Source: Chrysomallon squamiferum (lineage: Eukaryota > Mollusca > Gastropoda > Neomphalida > Peltospiridae). Taken from it: 64,000 nucleotides of DNA. The stretch's first letter is position 1. Every line of letters starts with the position of its first letter. The notes beneath the pieces are model-generated. The model was not told where the DNA came from and did no database searches. It saw only the letters and a program-made list of their open reading frames with translations. The stretch covers positions 712,873 through 776,872 of the forward strand of contig CM022665.1 in the NCBI GenBank assembly GCA_012295275.1, in the 5' to 3' direction. Made by a program: the position numbers and the translations under genes. Shown here piece by piece: positions 10,760-23,739 of the stretch.

Positions 10760-11640
10760 ATTTTATAATAAAAATGAATATATTTTATACCTTAGAAGTA
10801 TAAACAATTATTGAAATTGCGAACTATTTGTTTGAAAGAACTGACGTGCGATAAACTGTTCGCTGGAGTTTCTGTTCGCGGATTTCACAGCGGCTGGAAT
10901 TGTTCGCTGCCTTTATTTCAGATGTTGGCAAATTAAGGTAAGCAAACTTATCGAGCTATAAGCAAACCTTTTACATGAAATAAATATTTGCGATAAAATT
11001 ATTAATAGTGGCTACTGTGTTATAACTTGTAGAAAAAGAGGTCACCCAAATAATATTTTTGGGGCGATTAACCCATAATTATTTTTAACATCCCAGTCGC
11101 CTTAAACGGAAATTTGGAAACCTGGCGACTGGCTATTTCAAATCCTGCATATTATCTGTTAAGAAATCTGTTTTGTAATATAAATTGTTATTTTATAACT
11201 GTTTAAATATTTCAGTCAGAACATGTAACTAATTACATCTTTTGATAACTTTTAATATTTTATGACATTAGCTGTTACATATTTCTTCATAATGCTGAGA
11301 TGATACAATTTTAAATTTGTAATTTTCATATTTCATTTTAACTGTAGCAAGTTTTTAAATGTAACTCTATGTTACACGGTATACTGGTATTCAACTGAGT
11401 CGTTTCCATGTTTTATTTTTCAGGTTTAATCATTAATATTTCACAGCTGTTAAATGTTTCCTTTTAATGTTCATCTACATTATGTTTCATATTTTATACT
11501 ATGTGTTTGTGTTTTTTATTTATATATATATATATATCTCAGTTTAAACATCTCAGTTTTTTCTGTGTTCAGTATTTCAGAAACTGACTGTTGTTGCTGA
11601 AAGTGGAAATCTTTCTTCAACAGTTTTATTTTTATTTGCT
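10760..11640. other. Noncoding interval between LRR and collagen relics
   Basis: No gene is seen. A short GC-richer patch at about 10845-10930 repeats TGTTCGC three times and could be a remnant of an upstream exon or promoter; this is a guess. A perfect 9-bp inverted repeat lies at 11093-11132 (separate entry). The rest is AT-rich. Confidence 0.6.
11093..11132. repeat. Perfect 9-bp inverted repeat
   Basis: CCAGTCGCC at 11093-11101 is repeated as GGCGACTGG at 11124-11132 with a 22-bp loop. Its GC content is well above the local background. It may be a MITE end or a chance hairpin. Confidence 0.7.
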
Positions 11641-11785
11641 GCTGGTGATATGATGTCACCTGTATTTAAACTGAACCATCATTCATGGCCATCCTGCTGA
11701 TAATGGTTTTCCAGGAACTCCTGGTGTTCCAGGTAGAAAATCATTTCCAGGTGAAAAATATAACCATGTTTCCCTGGACAGTGAG
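11640..11785 (+). pseudogene. Collagen IV relic: Gly-X-Y block 1
   Basis: One frame reads HGHPADNGFPGTPGVPGRK then SFPGEK before a GTAAGT donor at 11786. G-F-P, G-T-P, G-V-P and G-R-K are consecutive collagen triplets, after which glycines become Ser and Tyr. The preceding bases in another frame read GDMMSPVFK, which looks like G-D-M-G-S-P-G-F-K with two glycines lost, so a frameshift divides the block. Confidence 0.75.
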
Positions 11786-12736
11786 GTAAGTGTGTCATAT
11801 ATATAAATAAACAAGAAATCAGAACTGACAGAAATTGTATACCATAATCAGTTTTCTAATGATACTACTAATACTATTAGTTTGCAGCATTTACCAAACT
11901 GTAACATGTTTTATATACAAAAGTAGCAATATCCTTTAAAATATTAAACAAAATTTCTATTTATTTTTTCACTTTTAAACAAAATGTTATTTTATTGTTT
12001 CAGTTTTAAACAGGAGAACCAGATATGTATTAAACGGTTATTGCTTTTGATGTTTTATTATTTTAATTTTTTAATGGTAATCTTGAAATAAACCCTACAA
12101 AAATTTTATTTAAAAAGAATAAGGAATGTTACATTGAAAGGGATAAAAATAAAAGTTTTTGATTATTTAAATATGTGTTTCGAACATTTCTATATCCCAA
12201 GAAGTGACACTGGAACTTTATTAATAGTTCTAATCTTGATCACTATTTGATGATGTGTTACTTGGTAACAGTGAAAAGAAAATACATTTAAACCATTTTT
12301 ATTTATAAACTTTCAGGTTCTAAATTATATTTCATGGTCTGTGTTTTCAGAATAAAGCTGAACAACATATTTGTTTTTAAAATGTTTGTAATAATTACAA
12401 TCGCCTAGGTTTATTTATACTTTTTGCCATGAAGCATTGTTTTGAAAGTAAACAAAAATGTAGGAAAGAAGTATATGTATGAATTGAATGTGAATATTAG
12501 AATCAGTTGTGTACCATCTGCAGTTGTGTGTCAAGGTTTGAAAACTGACATTATTATTATTTATTTTTTAAACTGTAAAAAAACCTAACAGTTACTGAAT
12601 ACAAGTCTGGTTTAAGAGACAACTTTAACATCTTTTAATCTAGACAAGCAGCATGTCTTGTACAAGTAATTAATATTATAAAAATACCCAGTTAATTAAT
12701 ACCTGAATAATAAAATTGTATTTCTGTCTGTTACAG

Positions 12737-12831
12737 ATTATGACAGTTTTTCAGGTAAAAAAGGTGAAGCTGGTTACCCCGGAGAACTTGGTATCCATGG
12801 ACAGGATGTTTGTGTCATGGGCAGGATTTGG
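12737..12831 (+). pseudogene. Collagen IV relic: Gly-X-Y block 2
   Basis: After a TTACAG acceptor the frame reads DYDSFSGKKGEAGYPGELG and then IHGQDV. Five regular Gly triplets (G-K-K, G-E-A, G-Y-P, G-E-L, G-I-H) are followed by loss of periodicity before a GTAATT sequence. No stop codon interrupts it. Confidence 0.75.
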
Positions 12832-13621
12832 GTAATTGAGCTATCTTAATTTATTAAACTTATGACTTAGTTTCATGTTCTAATGTTATCAAAACTGAAG
12901 GTTGAAATAGAAGCATTTATTATTTTTTTTTTAGTATCTGATATAAAAAAATTAAATAAAATAAAAAAATGTTTTCTTTAAACTCATTTAAAGCACAAGA
13001 TTATAAGTATGTTACAAAAAAAATTGGTTCCAATATACCAGAAAATGTTCTGTTTCATTGGTTAGAGCCTTAAGAATCTAAAAACATGAGACCCAAAATT
13101 GACATTTTTTTAAATATCTTGGAAAATTGAAGGAGTTATGGCAATTTCAGATGCTGAAAAATGTACCAATTTGCTTATATTTTTATTAAAAAAATCATTC
13201 ACCTGCTAAGCCTACTTGGATGACTTTGTAAGGCAAATTTTAAACTTTTTTCACAAGAATATTGGAGATGCTTATGGTTAATTACTTAATAGAAATTAAA
13301 TTTTCAAAAGCAAGGATACATAGAAATGTTTACAGAACATCATCAAAAAAGATTTATGCTCAGAAATCTATTTATAGGCTGTCAGCAGGCCATTTTCTGA
13401 TGGTCCTGTCCCCATCTGCTGCTACTATAGAACAGTATTAGCAGTGATATTGGAATAGCTGAGATAGCAGAAAGTGTGTAATTGTAACATTGCATCAGTA
13501 TATTTTAAAATTTTTAGTTTTTCTCAGGATACACATTTATTGAATGAGAAAATGGTTTAGGTATTACAAACAAACAGAAAGACTATTCTAACTAACAGTA
13601 AAAAAATAAACATTACACTGC

Positions 13622-13803
13622 AGGTAGTGCTGTGAGCTGTTTGAGAAGATTTACAAACATGTTTTTATGTTCTGCAACATCAACAATGTGTGCATCACAG
13701 AATGATTAAAGTTACAGACAGTGTTGATGATGATGATGATGATGAATCCAGTGAAAGGTGAACAGATAGGCAGCCATTAGCAGTTTGTGAATCTCCAGAC
13801 CCT
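13622..13803 (+). pseudogene. Collagen IV relic: end of first NC1 half
   Basis: One frame reads GSAVSCLRRFTNMF, matching the NC1 segment G-T-A-G-S-C-L-R-K-F. At 13673-13693 a different frame reads exactly CNINNVC, the NC1 signature, and the first frame then resumes as ASQND. Near 13770-13800 the text PLAVCESPD matches the NC1 piece C-A-V-C-E-A-P. Internal frameshifts, a stop after ASQND and an inserted (GAT)n run show decay. Confidence 0.8.
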
Positions 13804-14245
13804 GTAAGTCCTCCCTTGTACTCCCTTTTTATAACTGATTAATATTTAATAATGAATATTCATATTTGATTTCCATTGTTTTAGATAGGCAACTGTGACT
13901 ACGATATGATATTTTTAACATTTAGAAGTATTCAGTATATAATCATTATTTATTTGTGAATACATTTTCAGTGTAAGATTTCTTATTACAATCATAAATT
14001 TGAATTTTTGGTAATGTTTATTAATTTAATACTTACTGATAGGAATTAATTTTTAATTTTTAGTTAACATTCAGTATTTATTGATATGATTTAAATATTT
14101 ATATTTGCACATTATGCAATATGTTTTTAAATATGGTATTTAAAATTAAAATACGGATTTTTTTTTTTTTTTTTTTTTTTACAAATATTAGTATTGTAAA
14201 GTTGTAATTATTACTTCCCTTACTTTGAGATTTTTTCTCTCGCAG

Positions 14246-14332
14246 GTTTTAGCTGTACACAGTCAGACATTGCTGAATCCAGAGTGTTCACTGGTCTGGT
14301 GCAGATTATGGACTGGCAACAGTTTTGCCATG
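14246..14332 (+). pseudogene. Collagen IV relic: start of second NC1 half
   Basis: A CTCTCGCAG acceptor and a GTAAGT donor bracket 87 bp reading VLAVHSQTLLNPECSLVWC and then RLWTGNSFAM. This matches the beginning of the second NC1 repeat, where V-x-A-V-H-S-Q-T and L-W-x-G-x-S-F-x-M are conserved. The block is open throughout. The next expected exon (continuing after S-F-x-M) was not found downstream. Confidence 0.85.
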
Positions 14333-16312
14333 GTAAGTTTGAAATAAGTTGGTTTACTGCTAAAAAGGTTTAAGTTTGTAACTTCAACTTTGAAATTCAT
14401 TCCAGTTTTGATTTTATTGAAAACCGAGAACTAATATGTTTGTTACAATTTGTATTTATTTAATGTAACCGATGGTTTATTCAGGGTCATTAGTGTTGTT
14501 GCCATAAACCTGGGTCAGTTTGTCCTCTTTGGAAATGCCAGTCTTACAATACTTTTTATATTTAATCTTTCTGTGTCAATGGCTATCTTTTTTTAAGTTC
14601 TTTGATTCCTTGGATTAAAGTATTTATAAAACTGGAGAGGTTTTTAGGTTGTGTTGTCTTTTGTTGTTTTTTTTTCCTTTGTAACTTTATGATTATATAT
14701 CTGCAATTTACTCCTCAATTTTAATTTCAAGTCAGGCTATTAATTATCACTCAATATTAAATAAAAAATAAATAAAAAATAATGTAGCTTTCGTTATAAA
14801 ACAAGAACTCACACGCATACTAAAACACACACTCACTCAAGGCCAACTATTTAACTTTCAGTTATCTTTTAAATGTAAGAAAAAGTAAGTGTAAATTAAT
14901 ATATTCAAATAATAAACAAACAAACAAACTAATAAATAAATATTAAAAATAATAATATTTTAACAGACTACAAAATTCAATAATCTGATAATTATTTAAA
15001 AATTTGTTTTTAATATTTATAGAAGCTGAATTAATATATTTCAATAATATTATATATTGGGGGATAGGGAGGGTAGAGAGGGGTTAGAAATAAAATAATA
15101 ATCATGACTGAGGAACAAGCAAACAAGACAGGGTTTCAAATGGTTTAAATTAATTTCATGTTGGAGAAGCTAATCTGTTTCCCCATTAAAATATTTCCAT
15201 GTTATTACTGAATTTGTTATTATTCTTAATATTTTAATTCTTTTTTTCATCTGTAGGAACTTAGAAGTTAGGCAAATGAATTTCTTCATTTTTAAAAAAA
15301 AATTTGGATGTCCCTGGAAACCCTCTTTAGTCTTTTCAAAGATGTCACAGAAAGATCTCTGGCCTCATTAATGGAAATGTTGGTGGATTTCCTAGAAATG
15401 TTGTCATGGTGTTTGTAATTCTGCAGCAAAATTAATTATAGTTCCCTGCATTACCTCTCTTTGAGGGAATGATATATCATTTAATCAGGAATTAAAGTTT
15501 TAATGTTTTAATTAAAAATAATTTAAAATTTTTTATTTTACTATAATTTTGAACAATGTAAATAAAATGATATAAAAGCTTATGACTTAAAATCATGATT
15601 AAAAATTACCTTGTAAAATTACTGAATGCTTTCATTATGTTGTTTTAATAACCATACAAATGCAAACTTGTCTTCAGTGAATGAACTGTTTTATACTGAT
15701 GCAGTATTTCGCTCTAGAAGCAAAATCAAAGAACCTATCATGTATTAATATTGTTATCAATATAATATTTTTTCTTTTTTCTTTTCTTTAATCTTTAATT
15801 TATAATTTTTTTTTTTTTTTTTTTATGAATTGATAAATTGTAAATTATTTCAAGATTATGAATATCTTGTGCAGGTAGTTGTTCCATATCTGACAGGTAC
15901 AATCTCCATGGTGACCAGACAGGTGAACTAAGAAAAAAGGGAGGTAATTCATCAGGTCACACTGTGGCATGTGTGAAGAGTCAGTGAAATGAAACATTGG
16001 TTTTACACTCTTCATGCAGAAGTCCATGGCATCATGTACACTTGTTTACATGCTGCTTCCAAACAAAACTCTAGGCACATATGTCTCAGTCTTTCAACTG
16101 TTGAAGATTGAAGCAGAAAGAAACTTCAACCTGAAACCACAGATTATCCACACTTAATACATTTTTTATTTTTGTTTTTGTTAATTTCTTTTTTAATTTA
16201 ATAATATAAATATTTACACAAAATATATAATAAATAAACAGGGCATTATTTATGTATTTTTTTAAGTATTATTTTAATTTTTGGCTACATTTTAATAAAA
16301 CTCCTTTTTTGG
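14333..16312. other. Noncoding AT-rich interval
   Basis: I see no supported gene. A poly-T run is at about 15808-15824. At 15300-15420 a frame contains GLINGNVGGFPRN, faintly collagen-like but stop-interrupted. At 15845-16140 there is a base-balanced patch with no recognised domain on either strand; it may belong to the MULE element that follows. Confidence 0.55.
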
Positions 16313-17340
16313 TTTAAGTTGTAGAGTTCATAACAGAGATGCTACTGTGCACAGTCATTGTACCAAAGGTATGGAAACTGAAGTGAAGCAGTGTCTATCT
16401 ACAATTCAGCAGAGATCTGCAACTTCTCAAGATACACCGTGACTTTTGATTCAGCAACAGCAAGCTGTTGCTCAACTTCCAAAATATACATCCATTGAAA
16501 GAATGATTGAGAGGAAAAGGAAGTTGGATGGTGAACCTGTGCCGATTCCAAGAACTGTCAGTGAAATTAACATTCCAGAAATGCTGAAAAAAAAAAAAAA
16601 ACTATGAGAGGAGACAAATTTCTGCTACATGACTCTGGTGCACATGACCCTGAAAGATTCTTCATCTTTGGAACACAAAAAAAATCTAGGAATACTTGGC
16701 TACTAATGGTGACTGGTTTGCTGATGGAACTTTCAAAATTGCATCTTGTTGCTTCTGTCAGTTAACAACAATTTGTACAAAGAAAAGTGGGACTGTGTTA
16801 CCAGTGCTGTACATCTTCCTCCAAGGAAAACACAGGCCGTGTATAGAAGAGCTTTTGAAGCTATTTATGCAATGAAAGAAAATATGCAACCAACTTCTGT
16901 CACGTGTGATTTTGAGAAGGCTTTTCACAACGCAGTGCAAGAGGTGTTTTGTCTACAAGTTCATCTTGCTGGGTTCTTATTTCTTTTGGGCCAGTGTATT
17001 TGGAGAAAAATTCAGAGAGAGAATCTGCTTGAAGCCTATCGTGATAATGAGCAGGTACGTCTTAAGTGTAAGAAGCTGAGGCCTTAGCCTTTTGTACCTG
17101 CTGAAAACATTATTCAAGTCTTTGAAACCATTCAGGATGACATTCCGGATAACATGACCGGTCTGTTCAACTATTTTGAAGACACTTTGATTGGTCAACC
17201 AGGCAGACGAGGACAGAGAAGTGATCTGGTGTTTGTTTTCACTCTTTGGTTCATCCATGACAGAGTTGTACAAGGACTACCTAGTACAAACTACTTGATG
17301 GAGGGCTGGCATAGAGCACTTCAGGGTACTGTTGGTATAT
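16313..17340 (+). pseudogene. MULE-type transposase with FLYWCH zinc-finger end, broken
   Basis: A frame near 16325 reads CRVHNRDATVHSHCTKG, the closing His/Cys part of a FLYWCH-like finger. Near 16700-16830 WFADGTFKIAS and then VLPVLYIFLQGK match the first catalytic-Asp region of MULE transposases. A frame change follows, then YRRAFEAIYAMK, SVTCDFEKAFHNAVQEVF (second Asp) and, after a stop at 17085, LFNYFEDTLIGQPGRRG and GLPSTNYLMEGWHRALQ (Glu region). The usual F-H-L-G-Q motif is F-L-L-G-Q, so its His is lost. Stops, an A-run insertion near 16588 and at least two frameshifts make it non-functional. Such elements move DNA by cut-and-paste. Target-site duplications and inverted repeats were not identified. 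Confidence 0.85.
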
Positions 17341-17354
17341 ACATCCTGTCTGTC

Positions 17355-17545
17355 TGTTTACAGGATATTATACAGAATCAGTTGCTGTTATTGTGCAACC
17401 ATTGGTTTTAAGGACAATGTACAGGAAAGTCCAAAGATTACAAATTAACCGCTGTTTAATAGCAAGAGTATTCGAAGAAAATACCTGTAACAAAAATAAA
17501 GTTCAATTTAATTTTACTGTAATAAAAATAATACTGTTTAACATA
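17355..17545 (+). other. Exon-like block of the old array (GTTGGTTTTATGGACAATG type), first copy
   Basis: This block recurs at about 18745, 21125, 22632 and 25925. Several copies keep the frame LVLWTMYRKIQRFQID then RCLIARVFKEN with conservative changes (for example RRLKRRVFKEN near 18800), often after TTCCTGTCAG, which resembles an acceptor. The 22.6- and 25.9-kb copies have stops. It may be the relic of a repeated coding exon; no family is recognised. Confidence 0.4.
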
Positions 17546-19190
17546 TTTTATACGTGGCATATTAGTCTATTGAATATAACATAGTTGAATCTATTACAAA
17601 TATTAATATTTGTGTATCAGAAAATCTCTGTAGATTTATGAAGAATGAGTTAAAAGTAATAAAACTGTTTATTCAAATCTGAGTTGGTCTCAGTAAGTCA
17701 CAAGACGTAGGAAGTTACTATACGAGAAAGTATTGTGTAAACAATGTACCTAGATAACTTTTACTAGAATAAAATATAGTGTGTTCAAGAAAATTAATTA
17801 TAATTAAAACAGCAGAAACAACAACGCAACAAAGAAACACGCAAGCAAACAAACAAACTAATAAATAAATAAAATAAAAAATGGTTATAGCCTATGAGAT
17901 TATTTCTTGAAGGTTACAAGTTTATAGAACTTTGTAAACGCAGTTTGAGTCACGTGATCGTTACGACACAGAGACAACTCGTACATTTTGTTGTCTATTT
18001 CTAATGTAACAAAGGATCAGAGCTGTTCATTACAGAAATAATGTTACTAGGAATTTAGTTAAGTTCATAAAAAATTTAATGTTTAAACAATGTACCTAGT
18101 TGCAAAGTTAATAATATTTAGTTAACATTACTAGAATAAAATATAATCTATTGAACAAATTATAAATAAATAAATAAATAACCCGATTTGTGTCAACACC
18201 CTTCCTCAGTACTGTTTTTAATGATAGAAATGTATCGAGTAAGTTTTAAGACAAATATCAAATATTTTTAGATCTATGCCGCTAATATAGAATATTTGTG
18301 TGTGGTTTCTTTCTTTTGCAAACGAAACTTCTATTTTTAAAACGGACTAAAATGTTACCTGTAATGTTTGAGAAAAGAGTACATAATGTTATGAGAAAAT
18401 CAAACGAAATATCGATGTGTTTGAACTGTTCTTTACAGAAATAATGTGATTAGGAATTTAGATAATATTACAGACATTTTAGTAACAGTTGTTCATCTAG
18501 TAATCATATATTTTGTCACGGAATATTCTGATATATTTATCAAACATATTAAACCGATTTTAACTTTACTTACTTGTTTAAATTTGTGTAAGTTTCATAG
18601 CAACTAGCAAAGCTTTTCTGTTATTTTTTCTAAGTGCAGGTAACACAACGTAAACAGTTCAGAGTCTAATCAAGTGGACGCTGTGTATTGAGAATATTAT
18701 GCAGAATCAGTTATTGTGCTACCATTTAGATCAGTTTTATTCGTGTCAGAGTTGGTTTTATGGACAATGTTCAAGAAAATCCAAAAATTCCATGTTGACC
18801 GCCGTTTAAAACGAAGAGTATTCAAAGAAAATGAAATAGAAAGCTGTAATAGAAATAAAGTTCAATGTAATCTTACTCTGATGAAAATATATGTTATATT
18901 TTTACATCGCTATTTTTTATACGTGGCAAATTAATCCATTGAGTATAATGTACATGAAAATATTAAAAATATTTATGTTTCTCTATCAGAAAATCTTTCT
19001 AGATTTATCAAGAGTGAGTTAAAAGTAATCAAAAAATGGAATTATATTATAATAACAACATTTAGAAACTCAGCAAAATATAAATAAATAAATAAATAAG
19101 ATAATATTTGCTCCTAGATTGAGGTTTTCCTTAGCAAAGGTTCAATGGAAAGTCGCCATGTTTATGTTTCTTTGTACGCGTAAGTTGAGT

Positions 19191-19196
19191 CACGTG
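19191..19196. promoter_or_regulatory. E-box (CACGTG) within a conserved repeat block
   Basis: CACGTG occurs in GAGTCACGTGATCGTTACGA here and in the matching blocks at 17951, 21550 and 31043, each time ~70-80 bp before the exon-like block. CACGTG is the binding site of bHLH factors. Conservation relative to flanks in an old array hints at former promoter function, but common descent alone could explain it. Confidence 0.35.
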
Positions 19197-19277
19197 ATCG
19201 TTACGAGCTAATGACGACCCGGATACGTTTTGTTGTCTGTTGTTAATATATCTATGAGTTCGAGCTGTTCTTTACAG

Positions 19278-19300
19278 AAATAATGTAATTAAGAATTTAG
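19278..19300 (+). other. 23-bp micro-exon-like block of the old array (best-preserved example)
   Basis: TGTTCTTTACAG (acceptor-like), 23 bp beginning AAATAATG and ending TTTAG, then GTAAGT (donor-like). The same arrangement occurs at 31121-31143 and, with mutated splice dinucleotides, in about ten other units. A CACGTG-containing block lies ~80 bp upstream. This could be the relic of a repeated first exon with a start codon (ATG at base 6 of the block), but no transcript evidence exists here. Confidence 0.4.
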
Positions 19301-22300
19301 GTAAGTTGATAAACATTTTAATAACAGTTTTCTATATCTAGTAATTTATGTCCGTAAATAAATATTTATGTCTGTAGTTATATCTGTACTTTTTAAATGT
19401 ATGAAACTGATTTTCACATTACTTACTTGTTTACATTGTGTAAGTGTTCACAGCTAATAGAAAATTTTTCTCGTCGACTTTTATTCGTCTCAAACATTGA
19501 CGTAACAAACACGTAGACTTTGAATTTAGCTAAAGAGTTTAATAACATGATCAGTCTTTGAAATAATAATTACGTTTTAACACATTTTATTATATTCAGA
19601 TAGTAGAGAAAACTATCTTGTATTCTCTTTGTTACAAACGACAACCAGACGGTCGCAAACAAAGAACCATTTCTGTCCCTAGACTATTTGAATATTGTTT
19701 TTGATAATAGTTAGGAGTTTATAGACTAAGTGCTAAAATTAATATTTAAAATTATTAGATTTATGTTGCTAACATTATAAAATATTTCCGTGTTATTTTT
19801 TCTTTTCTGAAACCGAAACTTGTAAATTGCCTAACACAGCTAATAAGGAAGCTTTTTCTAGGCGAGACAGTCGTTATCGATTACGTTGAAAGACACTTCG
19901 GAAACGTAAGTTTTGTTGTCTTTTTTAAATATGTCAATGTGTCTGAGTTGTTCTTTATAGAAATAATGTTATTAGGAATTTAGATAAGTTTAGAGACGTT
20001 TAAATAACAGTTTTTCTATTCAGATATTCATGACTTTATATATAATATTTTTTAAAACATATGAAACCGATTTTAACTTTACTTCCTTGTTTTACGTTGT
20101 GTAAATTTTCAACTAATAATAATATAAAAAAAAGTTTAAAACAAGACCAGTATTTTAACACATTAAATTTTAACTATCTTCAGATAATACAGAAAACGGA
20201 ATTTTTTTGTATTTGTTAGGAGCGACAACGAAAAGGTCATAAATATTGACCTGTTTGTGTCGCCCACTTTTTGAGCATCGTTTTTAATAATAGTTAGGAG
20301 TGTATAGAGTAAGTGTTAAGACAAATATTTAAAATTATTACCTTTTTGTTACTAATATTATAAAATATTTATTTATTTTTTGTAATACAGAAACCTCTGA
20401 TATACCTGACAAGATTTAAATTAAAAATGTAGAAAACGTTTGGTAATTTTTACTTTCATCTTATTTTTTATTTTATTTTTTATTAAGAATATATATATAT
20501 ATATAAAATACATGTCTTATTTGATTTTTTAATTAAATTTTATTTAATTAGTTATTTTATTTAGTTTTGTTTATTTATATGAATTATATTTTTTATACTA
20601 AAACATGCATTTTTTTAAATTTAAATAACAACTAAGTACTTCATGTACATGACAAACGTTCTTTTATATTATTTTCCTATATGCGTGAATAAAATGTACC
20701 CAGATTTGAATAAACATTTCTAAGTCATTTTATTATGATATTTTTTCTGCTTGGCGGTGTGAAAAGTTGCTGTTAGACACAGTATGAACACTTAACAGTT
20801 TCGCAGTTGGACTCTGTATATTCAGAATATTATGTAGAATCTGTCGTTGTTGTTGTGATAACATTTAGATCATGATGCATTCGAGAAAATCGTCAAATTC
20901 TTCTGGCATCTTACAATTTAAATATGTCTTTTCTTTTATTTATTTATCAGAGGGTATCGTTGAAACTTTACACCAGTTTTCATAGTGCGGTAACAAAAGG
21001 TGCTGTTACACACAATATAAACAGTTTACTGTTTTGGAAGTCGGCTCTGTGTATTATAATATTATACAGAGTCAGTTATTGTCAGTGTGCTACCAGTTAG
21101 ATCAGTTCTATTTATGTCAGAGTTGGTTTTGTGGACAATGTACAGGAAGATCCAAACATTCCAAATTGACCGCTGTTTAATAGCAAAAGTATTCAAAGAA
21201 AATAAACTGAGTTGGTCTTAATAAGGCATAAGACAAAGGAAGTTACTATAAGAGAAAGTTTGTGTAAACAATATACCTAGTTGTAATATGAATAATATTT
21301 AGTTAACTTTTACTAGAATAAAATATAATGTCTTCAACAGATTATAAATAAATCAATAAACATGGAAACAAATTAATCAAAAACTAAATAAATAAATAAA
21401 TAAGTGAAGATATGTTAAGTTAAATTAAATTAAATTAAATTAAATTAAACTAAATTAAATTATGTTTGTTGCCTAGATTATGATATTTTCTTACTAGCGG
21501 TTCAAAGTCGCCAAGTTTGTTTATATCACTTTGTACACGTAATTTCAGTCACGTGATCGCTACGACATAGAAACGACCCACACACATAGAAACGACCCAT
21601 CTAATGAATCGAGGTGTCTGAGCTGTTCTTTACGGAAATAATTTGATTCGGAATTTAGGTAAGTTTACAAAAACTTTAATAACAGTTTTATGTATCTAGT
21701 AAGTTATGATATTATTCTCAATAGCAGTTAGATTTCTGGAATGTTAACAAGTTTATTTATATCACTTTTGTACACGTAGTTTGAAAACGTGATCGTTACG
21801 AGGTCGAGAAAACCCGTATACATTGTGTTATCTATTTTTAATATATCGAAGAGTTTGAGCTGTTCTTTATAGAAACAATGTTACTAGGAATTTAAGTAAG
21901 TTTACAAAACTTTTAATAACAGTTTTCTGTATCTAGTAATTTATGCCTGTAAATATATATTTATTTCGGTAGATAGATTTATGTTTTTTGGTGATGTATG
22001 AAATTGATTTTTTATGTTGTGTACATGTTCACAGCTAATAACGAAGCTTTTCTCGTCGATTTTATTCGATTCAATGAGTGACGTAAAACATTCGATTGTA
22101 TAGGTAATAGGCACGTAGAACTTGGATTTAGTTAAGAGTTTAATAACATGACCTGTGTTTGAAATAATAATTGGGTTTTAACATATATTATATATTCAGA
22201 TAATTTGTTACAAACGGCACCAGAAGGTCATAAATGTTGACCCGTTTCTGTCCCTACACTTTTGAATATCATTTGTTTATAGCGTAAATGCTAAAACAAA

Positions 22301-23000
22301 TATTTAATATTATTAGATTTATGTTGCTAACTTTTTAAAATATTTCCGTGTTATTTCTTTCGTTTCTGAAACAGAAACTTATATTTATGACGAAAATATT
22401 TCCTGTAACGTTCGAGAACATAGTACATACTTATACGAGAAATTTAAATTATTAGAATTATATATGTAATGGTTTATTATAATTTATAGACATGTACATT
22501 TTATGTATATTTTATTTATGGGACACAATACAAACAGTTTAATGCTTTGCAACTGGGCTCTATATATTCAGACTATCATACATAATCTGTTCTTGTTATT
22601 GTTCTACCATTTAGATCAGTTTTATTCCTGTCGCGGTTGGTATTATGTATAATATATAAGAAAATCCGAAGATTTAATCGCTGTTGAATAGCAAGTGTAT
22701 TTAAAGAAAAGAAACTGCAATTCTGTAATATAAATATAGATAAGTGTATTTACTGTAATGAAAGTAACATATTATTATATTTTATACGTTTCAAATTAGT
22801 CCACTGAGTATAAAATACATGAAAATATCACAAATATTTATATTTGTCTGTCAAAAAACCTTTCTACATTTATGAAGAGAAAGTTAAAGTAATACAAATA
22901 TAAGTAATATTATAATAAGAACTTTCATTAAGGCAAAAAAAAGTTCACCATTTAAACAATAAAGCTGGTTGTAGTACAATTAATATTTAGTTAAGTAGAA

Positions 23001-23039
<39 letters not shown>

Positions 23040-23739
23040 GTAAGTTAATAAATAAAATTCCTTAAATAAATAATGAAATGAAATATAGAAACAAAGAAAT
23101 AAATTAAAATAAATGTTTGTTGTCTAGAGTATCAAATTTTTCTGATGAATAATATTTAGTTAACTTTTACTAGAACAAAATAGAATGTTTTCAAAAAAAA
23201 TAAAATAAATAAATAAATAAAAAAGTAATAAAATGAAAAATGGTTGTAGCCTAAGTTATGAGATTATTCTAAACAGCAGTTAGATTTCTGGAATGTTACC
23301 AAGTTGATTTTGTACACGTAAATTGAGACACGTAATCATTACGAGGTCGAGACAACCCGTACACGTTTTATTTTCTGTTTTTAATATATCGAAGAGTTTG
23401 AGCTGTTCTTTATAGAAATAATGTTACTAGGAATTTAAGTAAGTTTACAAAAAAAAAAATATTAACAGTTTTCTCTATCTAGTTATTTATGTCTATAAAT
23501 ATACATTTATCTCTGCAGAGATATTTAAACTTTTTAAATGTATGACACTAATTTAACATTACTTCCTTGTTTACGTTGTATAAAATTTCTCAGCTATTAA
23601 CGAAATTTTTCTCGTCCATTTTGCTGGATTCAGTGAGTCATGTAAAACATACTTAGACATTGGATTTAGTTACAGAGTTTAATAACATGACCAGTATTTG
23701 AAATAATAATTACGTTTTAACATATTAAACTTCTATGAC

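Larger units (their letters stand above)
11640..14332 (+). pseudogene. Type IV collagen pseudogene (Gly-X-Y and NC1 relics)
   Basis: Four exon-like blocks keep the order of a collagen IV C-terminus: two Gly-X-Y blocks (11640-11785, 12737-12831), the end of the first NC1 half (about 13630-13803) and the start of the second NC1 half (14246-14332). Type IV collagen forms basement-membrane networks through this NC1 domain. Identification rests on Gly-X-Y periodicity plus two NC1 hallmarks, the string CNINNVC and the string VLAVHSQT. Glycines are replaced, frames shift between blocks, and the remainder of the second NC1 half was not found, so this is a dead copy. Introns are retained, so it is a duplicated or decayed gene rather than a processed pseudogene. 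Confidence 0.82.

Noticed and set aside
15300-15420. Possible further collagen block (GLINGNVGGFPRN)
   Set aside because: Only two or three irregular glycines, with stops in the same frame; too weak beside the clear relics at 11.6-14.3 kb.
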